From an uncultured delta proteobacterium (GTDB lineage: Bacteria > Myxococcota_A > Polyangia > Polyangiales > Polyangiaceae): 64,000 nucleotides of DNA. Within the stretch, counting starts at the first letter, position 1. Every line of letters starts with the position of its first letter. The DNA is taken from the NCBI GenBank assembly GCA_903892415.1, contig CAITIQ010000517.1, positions 1 through 64,000 of the forward strand, written 5' to 3'. Position numbers and translations under genes: made by a program. Shown here piece by piece: positions 1-6,100 of the stretch. The notes under the pieces are model-generated. The model was given only the letters and a program-made list of their open reading frames with translations. It had not been told where the DNA came from and did not search any database.

Positions 1-1569
1 ACGCCCAAAGCCAAGACGCTGGAGGTGTTTGGCCAACGGGACGCCGAGGGCAGGCCGGTCCCGTTCCATCTGTACACAATGCGTCAGGCGATCGAGGAGG
101 GCTTCATCCTCGACGTGCTCAAGAACTACACCACCTACAAGGCGTTCTACCGCTTGGTGAAAGCCAGCGAGGAGGACCCGCAGGTGGACAAGCGCAAGGC
201 CACGAGTCAGCTCGCGCGCTTCATGTCGCTGCACCCGTACAACATCGGGCAAAAGACGCAGGTGATGGTCGAGCACTTCCGCTCCAAGGTGCGCCACCGG
301 ATCGGCGGCAAGGCCAAGGCGATGGTCGTGACCAGCTCACGGCTGCACGCGGTGCGCTACCACGAGGCGTTTCGCAAATACATCGCCGAGCAGGGCTACA
401 AAGACATTGGCGTCCTGGTGGCGTTCTCTGGTGCCGTTGAAGATCCGGACGTGGAAGGCGTCGAGTACACCGAGCAGGGCCTCAACGGCGGCATCAAAGA
501 GCGGGAGCTGCCCAGCAAGTTCGCCAGCGACGACTACCAGGTGCTGCTCGTCGCCAACAAGTACCAGACCGGCTTCGACCAGCCGCTGCTCCACACCATG
601 TACGTGGACAAGCGGCTCGCCGGCGTCCAGGCGGTGCAAACCTTGTCGCGCTTGAACCGCACCACGCCGGGCAAGGAAGACACCTTCGTGCTCGACTTCG
701 TCAACGGCGTCGACGAGATCGAGCGCTCCTTCCAGCCCTACTTCGAGCAGACGGTGGTCGCCGAGACGGCCGATCCGCACCAGCTGTACGAGCTGCAACA
801 CCGCCTGGAGAGCTACCAAGTGTACTGGGCGCAGGAGCTCGAGACCTTCTGCAGCTACTTCTACGCCCCGAAGGAGAAGCAGACGGTCGCCGACCAAGCC
901 GAGATGTATCGCCAGCTGCGCCCCGCCGAGGACCGGTTCAAGGCCAAGGCCCCCGAAGACCAAGCGCAGTTCCGCAACGCGCTCTCCGGCTACGTGAAGC
1001 TCTATTCGTTCCTCTCGCAGGTCATGCCCTTCACCGACCCCGACCTGGAGAAGCTCTACACCTTCGGCCGCTTCCTCGAACTCAAGCTACCCAAAGACGA
1101 CAAGCAGGCCCCGCTCGACCTGGATGGCGAAGTCGCGCTCAAGTACTACCGCCTCGACAAGATCAACGAAGGCTCGATCCTCCTCACCCTCGCCGAGACC
1201 GTCGCCATCCGCAGCCCATCCGCGCTCGGCACCCGCCAAGCCAAGGACATCGAGGCGCCGCTCTCCGAGATCATCGACGTCCTCAACGAACGCTTCGGCA
1301 CCCAGTTCAACAAAGCCGACCAACTCCTCTTCGACCAGTTCATCCAAGAGGCCAAACAAGACCAAGACGTCGTCGACCGCGCCATGGCCAACCCCCTCGA
1401 CAACTTCGAACTCGCCATGCAGCCCAAAATCGAAGGCCTCATGATCGACCGCATGGACCAGAACCAAGAAATCGTAAACCGCTACCTCAACGAACCCGAG
1501 TTCCAGACAGCCGCCTTCAAGGCGTTGGTCCGGCGGATTTATGAGGAGGTCAGGGCGGGGATGGGGTGA
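1..1569 (+). CDS. hsdR: Type I restriction enzyme R subunit, C-terminal part (partial at window edge)
   Basis: This is the motor subunit of a type I restriction-modification complex, which uses ATP to translocate DNA before cleavage. The frame is open from base 1 (TPKAKTLEVFG, the helicase motif III area), so the N-terminal nuclease domain and Walker A lie outside the window; 522 residues are visible. The second RecA-like domain shows VTSSRLHAVRYH, motif V-like YQTGFDQPLLHTMYVDK and motif VI-like VQTLSRLNRT. The remaining part is the helical C-terminal domain that contacts the methylase. The GTG at 25 is internal and is not the start. hsdS and hsdM must lie upstream or elsewhere. The next gene follows after 64 bp on the same strand. 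Confidence 0.93.
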   Translation, partial: TPKAKTLEVFGQRDAEGRPVPFHLYTMRQAIEEGFILDVLKNYTTYKAFYRLVKASEEDPQVDKRKATSQLARFMSLHPYNIGQKTQVMVEHFRSKVRHRIGGKAKAMVVTSSRLHAVRYHEAFRKYIAEQGYKDIGVLVAFSGAVEDPDVEGVEYTEQGLNGGIKERELPSKFASDDYQVLLVANKYQTGFDQPLLHTMYVDKRLAGVQAVQTLSRLNRTTPGKEDTFVLDFVNGVDEIERSFQPYFEQTVVAETADPHQLYELQHRLESYQVYWAQELETFCSYFYAPKEKQTVADQAEMYRQLRPAEDRFKAKAPEDQAQFRNALSGYVKLYSFLSQVMPFTDPDLEKLYTFGRFLELKLPKDDKQAPLDLDGEVALKYYRLDKINEGSILLTLAETVAIRSPSALGTRQAKDIEAPLSEIIDVLNERFGTQFNKADQLLFDQFIQEAKQDQDVVDRAMANPLDNFELAMQPKIEGLMIDRMDQNQEIVNRYLNEPEFQTAAFKALVRRIYEEVRAGMG

Positions 1570-1633
1570 GGTGGGGGCGGCTAGGTTGTCCGTAGATGAA
1601 GCCGGATCCGCCCGAATGCGCTAGCTTTGGACA

Positions 1634-2824
1634 ATGAATCGGCTCGCACGATTTCGCGAGGTGCTCGCCAGGCTCAACCCCAACGCTCCGAGCGGCCTCG
1701 CGCGTTTGCCAGGAGTGTTCGTACCGCCGCCCAGTGCAATGGCGACGAAGCTGGCCTCGCGGCTCGCGCTTGAGCCCGGGTCGACGCACCTACTCTGCGG
1801 TCCCATCGGCTCTGGTAAAACCACCACGCTATTGAGCGTGCGGGACTCACTGAAGGAGCGCCTCGCCGAAACGTCTGACCGCTTGGGCCTCTTGGATGTG
1901 AGCCGACAGCACGAGATGGATTCAGAGAAGCTCAAGGGTGTTCTAACGTCTCTGGCTGGGCTTTGGATCGCAAAACGAAACACCACACCAGGTGCATCGC
2001 CAGAGTTCCTAGCGGCTGCCGCCCAGATGGAGCGCGTCGCGCGTGGTTTTAGCGAGTGGGTCGTGGACCCGTGGGACGACGAGCACGAACGTGACGATCC
2101 CTGGATCCAGGTCCATCACAAGGGGCTGGTCAAGGCGCCCCCACACAAGAGCTTGGCTCGGCTGCAACAACCCCTGCGGACGCTCCGCGGGGAGCATGCA
2201 GCCATTGTTCTCTTCGACTCGCTTGACCGACTCGAGTCCAGTGAGCGGTTCCGCGAGGCGGTCGAATACGATCTTCCATGCCTCAAAGAAGCGGGTTTTG
2301 GTGTTGTCGTCGTCGGGCCGATGCGGTTCGCTCTGTCGAACCAGCTGGAGGAACGCAAAGTGGGTTCCTTCTTCGATGCGGTCCACACGATCCCCACGCC
2401 GAATCCGCTTTCACCTGAGGGCGCAGCCTTCCTTAGCCAGGTGTTGCGTAACCGCGTCCCGGCCAGCGAGATCGACGATGCGATGCTCCGCGAGCTCATC
2501 GTTGCCTCGGGAGGGCTCGTTCGGGACCTGCTCAATCTCGCTGCCGGCGCGCTGCGGGCGGCCTATGAGCGAGGCCACGACGGAGTCACCATCGAGGACG
2601 TTCAGGACGCGCGACTCGAGCTTGGCCAGAACAAGCGGGTCGGGCTGGACGACGCAGGCCGACGCATGCTCGAGCAGGTGCTCGAGGGGGCGCTTTTTGA
2701 CCTCACGCGGGATCGCTCGCTTGGTTTGGTCGAACGAGGGCAGGTGGTGGAGACTGGCGTGGGCGAATGGCGGGTGCACCCGGCGCTCGAGGACGTGATG
2801 CGCGGCGCGTCCAAGGCAGCATGA
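1634..2824 (+). CDS. AAA+ ATPase, first gene of a three-gene cassette
   Basis: A 396-residue P-loop ATPase. Walker A is GPIGSGKTTT near residues 56-65, and a Walker B-like strand is AIVLFDSLDRL near 190-200. The C-terminal half has the lid/sensor-2 pattern of Orc/Cdc6-like AAA+ proteins (SGGLVRDLLNLAAGALRAA), followed by a likely winged-helix region. The acidic Walker B ends in D-S-x-D rather than D-E, so hydrolysis may be altered. Its stop overlaps the next ATG as ATGA, implying translational coupling with 2821-3405. It lies just after hsdR, in what may be a defence island. The precise family was not recognised; a conflict-system role is inference from position and architecture. Confidence 0.75.
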   Translation: MNRLARFREVLARLNPNAPSGLARLPGVFVPPPSAMATKLASRLALEPGSTHLLCGPIGSGKTTTLLSVRDSLKERLAETSDRLGLLDVSRQHEMDSEKLKGVLTSLAGLWIAKRNTTPGASPEFLAAAAQMERVARGFSEWVVDPWDDEHERDDPWIQVHHKGLVKAPPHKSLARLQQPLRTLRGEHAAIVLFDSLDRLESSERFREAVEYDLPCLKEAGFGVVVVGPMRFALSNQLEERKVGSFFDAVHTIPTPNPLSPEGAAFLSQVLRNRVPASEIDDAMLRELIVASGGLVRDLLNLAAGALRAAYERGHDGVTIEDVQDARLELGQNKRVGLDDAGRRMLEQVLEGALFDLTRDRSLGLVERGQVVETGVGEWRVHPALEDVMRGASKAA

Positions 2825-3405
2825 GTTCGCACAGTGCATGGTCTGTGGCGAACTTCCTAAGTGCAGAGGAGGGAGGTTCGCTGGTTGCCGTCGTGGGATC
2901 GGAGAGAGACTCGGAGGAAGCCGACTGGCTCGTGGAAGAGCTGGCCGCTGCTATCGAAGGCCCGCAAGAAACGCTCAGCGAGGCAACCTCGAGTGCGCTG
3001 CTGAAACACTGCTTCGAGGCGCCAAATGTAACGCTGATTGTTCCGGACCGGCTCAGCGAGTCGGAATGGCGGCGCCTCGACCGGGCGCGCGGTCGACTCG
3101 AGCGAGCGCGAGTGGTTTTCGTGCTGGATCTCCAGAGTGAGGCGACCGCTGCGCGCGCAGCCCCGAACCTCTGGAGTGTGCTCTCTGGCAGGGTGTTCCG
3201 TGTAATCCCGGAGCTGCCGCTCAACGTGGAGGATCGTGACGCGAGACTGGTCGCACTGCGCGAGGCCCACGGACTGACCGACGAAGAGCTTCGACGAGGC
3301 GTTCGCGACGGGTCGCTCGGTCGCACAGCTGATATCGCGGAGTGGCTCGTGCTGCTCGGTGAGGACGGGCTGCTGGACGAGGTCTCAAATGACCGAAAGG
3401 CGTAG
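2821..3405 (+). CDS. Hypothetical protein, second gene of AAA+ cassette
   Basis: A 194-residue protein starting at the ATG that overlaps the upstream stop (ATGA). The N-terminal half looks like an alternating alpha/beta fold: strands LVAVVGS, VTLIVPD and ARVVFVLD separated by helices. This resembles a P-loop or Rossmann core but lacks a GxxGxGK Walker A, so it could be a degenerate NTPase partner of the ATPase upstream. The C-terminal part (ALREAHGLTDEELRRGV) is predicted helical. It overlaps the next gene by 17 bp. No family was recognised; function unknown. Confidence 0.7.
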   Translation: MSSHSAWSVANFLSAEEGGSLVAVVGSERDSEEADWLVEELAAAIEGPQETLSEATSSALLKHCFEAPNVTLIVPDRLSESEWRRLDRARGRLERARVVFVLDLQSEATAARAAPNLWSVLSGRVFRVIPELPLNVEDRDARLVALREAHGLTDEELRRGVRDGSLGRTADIAEWLVLLGEDGLLDEVSNDRKA

Positions 3406-3940
3406 AAGACCTCCGCCCGCGATTACCCAGCTCTTGAATGAGCTGCGCGCTGTGCTCCGGCAGGCCCACGACAGTGGGGTTTTGAAGACGGCGCCCGAAC
3501 AGATTTTCGCGCGCGTGAAGTGTGCGGACGAGGTGCCCCGTGACCCCAGCGCCCGCGACGCTTGGGCGATCGTTGGTGGGCCGAAAGACACAAAGCGACG
3601 GCGGCGGGCGGAGTGCCTCGAACGAGCCGACGGCGCCTGGCTTCACTTCACCCTCACGGTAGGCGCCACGGCCAAAGGACCAATCGTCCCGGCTTCGGAT
3701 GAGGTTCTCGCTTACGATTTCGAACTTGTGCTCCGTCCACCGCCGGATGGCGCTGTTGCAACCGAGGCTCACTTCGTACGGATCGACAAGAACTTACCCG
3801 GGCACAAGAACGACGCCGAACGCGGTCTGCGCTGTCACCTGCATCCGAGTGACGATGACTTGCAACTTCCTTGGGTCGACACTGGACCGGTGGAGGCACT
3901 AAAACTTCTGCTGACCTTGAAGCCGATCAAGGAACGATGA
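3389..3940 (+). CDS. Hypothetical protein, third gene of AAA+ cassette
   Basis: A 183-residue protein, with ATG at 3389 overlapping the previous gene. A basic N-terminus (RRRRPPPAITQLLNELR) leads into a beta-rich core (AYDFELVLRPPP) and a conspicuous polar cluster, RCHLHPSDDDLQLP, near residues 153-166, followed by a helix. The His/Asp cluster could be an active or metal-binding site, but no known family is claimed. Overlaps of 4 and 17 bp make co-expression with the two upstream genes very likely. Third genes of ATPase-led cassettes are often effectors, but that role is only inferred here. Confidence 0.7.
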   Translation: MTERRRRPPPAITQLLNELRAVLRQAHDSGVLKTAPEQIFARVKCADEVPRDPSARDAWAIVGGPKDTKRRRRAECLERADGAWLHFTLTVGATAKGPIVPASDEVLAYDFELVLRPPPDGAVATEAHFVRIDKNLPGHKNDAERGLRCHLHPSDDDLQLPWVDTGPVEALKLLLTLKPIKER

Positions 3941-4044
3941 GCGGTAGGTCGCCTGGAACGAGACCATCGTAGGGCGAGGCATTGTCCTAGCGACTCATCA
4001 ACCTTCCGCTTGCCATCCCCTCTGAACCTCGGTCCAATTGAGCT

Positions 4045-4293
4045 GTGATCAAGAAGCCCAAGTCCGTCGCGGATCTGCTCGCTGAGCGGGCGGACGGGCT
4101 TGAGGATTTGCTGGATGAGGACGCCAGGCTGGCGATGCGCGACGTGTTCGAGGATCTGTTTGCCGTCGACCCGGTGATGAAGGTGCTGGCGGCGGAGCAG
4201 CTCGCGGAGAGAACGGGCGTAAAGCAGTCGGACGAACTCGATGTGAGCGAACTCCGGGAAGCGCGACGACAAGGGAAGCTCGGTGGAAGCTGA
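4045..4293 (+). CDS. Small hypothetical protein overlapping sigma-factor-like gene
   Basis: An 82-residue acidic protein with a GTG start (MIKKPKSVADLLAERADG). It is predicted mostly helical, with many Glu, Asp and Leu residues (LLDEDARLAMRDVFEDLF), and has no signal peptide or Cys. Its end overlaps the start of the sigma-like gene by 11 bp, so the two are probably co-translated. That arrangement would suit a regulator or partner of the sigma factor, but there is no motif to confirm an anti-sigma role. The 104 bp upstream (3941-4044) hold no other recognisable gene. Confidence 0.6.
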   Translation: MIKKPKSVADLLAERADGLEDLLDEDARLAMRDVFEDLFAVDPVMKVLAAEQLAERTGVKQSDELDVSELREARRQGKLGGS

Positions 4294-4939
4294 GGAACTC
4301 CGGCGCCGCACAGAGCAACGCATCGAGAGTTTGAGGCCGCTGATTCGGCAACTCGCGCACGCCAATGCGCGCAAGGTACGAGGCCAACGCGAGGAGGACT
4401 TCGTTCAGGCAGCGATGGTCGTGGTTTGTGAACAGGCGCCCCGCTATGCCTATCGGGATGACGAGACCTTCGTTCGGCATATGCTGACGAGCGCTCGTTT
4501 TGCCATGTTGAGCCTGGTGCGCACCGAGTCCCGTCGCTTGCGACTCACGGCCCTCTACGGACACGCCATTCGCAACATCTTGGTCGAACTGGGCGTTGGT
4601 GATCGGCTAGCCGCCGAGACGCGGGACGCGCACTATCAGAACGCGACCATGGTGCTTGAGGCGGCCATGATCATCGGCACGCTGCGCAACTTCGCCGATG
4701 AGTCGCCCGCGCAGTTGGTGGAGGACTATCAACAGCAGGCGCGGGTGCGGGCGCGGCTCCATGAACTGGTCCCGCAGATGGACCCTATTGATTGGGCCAT
4801 GATCAAAGACACCGTGCTGGAGGATATGAGCCTCGCTCAGTCAGCGCGCAAACACGGGCTCGATGACCGCTCCGCGCGCTACCGCGTAGAAAAGGCGCTG
4901 ATCTGGCTGCGCCAACAGTTGCAGCGCACGCGGGGGTAG
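4283..4939 (+). CDS. Divergent RNA polymerase sigma-70-like factor
   Basis: A 218-residue protein with a region 2-like segment (LIRQLAHANARKV, then REEDFVQAAMVVV and a core-binding/-10 area through SLVRTESRRLR). A region 4-like helix-turn-helix lies at the C-terminus (DMSLAQSARKHGLDDRSARYRVEKALIWLRQQL region, about residues 175-210). The spacing and size fit an ECF or ECF-like factor, but the sequence is diverged. The GTG start overlaps the preceding 82-residue ORF. The gene is followed by a convergent region with a perfect 16-bp inverted repeat. Target promoters are unknown. Confidence 0.7.
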   Translation: MEAEELRRRTEQRIESLRPLIRQLAHANARKVRGQREEDFVQAAMVVVCEQAPRYAYRDDETFVRHMLTSARFAMLSLVRTESRRLRLTALYGHAIRNILVELGVGDRLAAETRDAHYQNATMVLEAAMIIGTLRNFADESPAQLVEDYQQQARVRARLHELVPQMDPIDWAMIKDTVLEDMSLAQSARKHGLDDRSARYRVEKALIWLRQQLQRTRG

Positions 4940-4989
4940 GGCCAGTCCGCTGGGCAGGGCGCACGCCCAGGATCGGCGCTCGAATTCAC

Positions 4990-5048
4990 CGTTTTGTTGA
5001 ATTGGCAGGCCGATCCCCGGTCGATCGAGGGCCCAATTCAACAAAACG
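4990..5048. repeat. Perfect 16-bp inverted repeat with 27-bp spacer
   Basis: The left arm CGTTTTGTTGAATTGG (4990-5005) is exactly complementary to the right arm CCAATTCAACAAAACG (5033-5048). It lies between convergent genes (4283-4939 forward, 5201-6067 reverse). The arms are A/T-rich, unlike the surrounding DNA and unlike a typical GC-rich terminator stem, and no U-tract follows. A palindromic CCAATTGG at 5050-5057 sits directly beside it. It could be an operator, a recombination or mobile-element scar, or an unusual bidirectional terminator. Confidence 0.8.
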
Positions 5049-5055
5049 TCCAATT

Positions 5056-5177
5056 GGCCCGCCCATCCTCCGCAAGTGCCGGAGGCGCTGGCTGCGAGCT
5101 CGCTCGCGTTGCTTTAGGCGCTCGAGCCGGGCCAGCGTTTTGCGCTTGTCGACGGTGCCTTCAACGAGCTCCGCGAC
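5056..5177 (-). pseudogene. Decayed copy of a C-terminal segment of the RCC1-like gene at 6101-9100
   Basis: This stretch aligns base for base with 6269-6382 over most of its length, sharing for example GCCAGCGTTTTGCGCTT and GGCTGCGAGCTCGCT. It carries a 7-bp insertion near 5068, a 1-bp insertion near 5113 and scattered substitutions. The reverse-strand frame still reads DKRKTLA, as in the intact gene, but breaks upstream of it. It is therefore a frameshifted relic of the RCC1 domain. The two copies are in direct orientation and flank the gene at 5201-6067 plus the 3' end of the intact gene, which points to a past duplication. Confidence 0.8.
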
Positions 5178-5200
5178 CTTCGCGGGCCTGCGCGGCCCTC

Positions 5201-6067
5201 TCAAGGGGTGCTCAGCAGCTCGTCCAAGTCTTTGTCGCTGACAACCCCAATCGGGAGCTTTCCGCGGTACAGCTCGAGGAAGCGTTGAGTGACGGCTGTC
5301 GCCGCGCGGGTGGCGAGAGCGGTAGCCGCGGCGCCTTCACGCATTGGCTTCCCGGCGACCGCTAGAAAGATCAGCCGCTCTGTGACGAGCGATACGTGCA
5401 CGCCGGCACCGACTTGGGGGAGAGCTAGGTCTGGCATCCCCTGTGACCAATCGATGGGTGGGTCGGCAGCGGCGGCGACGATCTGTCCTTCCCGATCGAC
5501 AAGGAACGATTGCCCGCCGCAAAGCTCGACCAGCCGCTCCAGGATCACCGCCAGACCCGTGAGCCACTCGCTGAGGAGAGCCTCGTCGTCTCCCGGGACA
5601 AGGGCCTCCACAAGGGTCGACCCCCAACGACGCCAGTCCTCCTCCTGCGCTGCGTCTGCTGCAGGCACCATGAGTTCCGCCAGGGCTCGGTAAAGGCCGT
5701 CGAGGTCGAGCGAGCCGCCTTCCTCGATACGCTTCTGCACGGAGCTGATCGGGAAACAGTAGTGAGCCAACGTTTGCCGGCCGGGCTCGCCTTGGATGAG
5801 CGCAAGTTCGGTGCTGCCGTCTTCCGCCTGATGACTTACCCAGCGCAGTCCCAGCGCGTTTTCGAGGACCTTACCGAGGGTCGCACCGACGCCAAGCGCG
5901 ACGACCGGCTTGCTCAGCGAGACCTTGCCGCTGCGGAGCGCGGCTTGAATCACCAAGAGATCCCTCGCATCTCCGTGGGGCCTTGCCGCGATACGTCGGA
6001 ACAAATCGGCTCGAACCATCTGCAGGCCCTGGAGTTCCGAAACTGTAGCCGCGCGTGAGGTTTGCAT
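5201..6067 (-). CDS. Hypothetical protein
   Basis: A 288-residue soluble protein with no signal peptide. The ATG at 6067 is preferred over the TTG at 6082 because GGGGAGAA lies about 5-13 bp upstream of it. The sequence is Ala/Leu-rich and helical, with a C-terminal stretch (FLVDREGQIVAAAADPP, then a conserved-looking HVSLVTERLIFLAVA) reminiscent of roadblock/GAF-like sensory folds; this is a weak impression only. It lies 33 bp downstream of the WD40/RCC1 lipoprotein gene on the same strand and may be co-transcribed. It is bracketed by direct repeats of the RCC1 gene segment. Function unknown. Confidence 0.65.
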   Translation of the reverse strand: MQTSRAATVSELQGLQMVRADLFRRIAARPHGDARDLLVIQAALRSGKVSLSKPVVALGVGATLGKVLENALGLRWVSHQAEDGSTELALIQGEPGRQTLAHYCFPISSVQKRIEEGGSLDLDGLYRALAELMVPAADAAQEEDWRRWGSTLVEALVPGDDEALLSEWLTGLAVILERLVELCGGQSFLVDREGQIVAAAADPPIDWSQGMPDLALPQVGAGVHVSLVTERLIFLAVAGKPMREGAAATALATRAATAVTQRFLELYRGKLPIGVVSDKDLDELLSTP

Positions 6068-6100
6068 GACGTTTCTCCCCAACAGGTGCCCAACCGCCTC

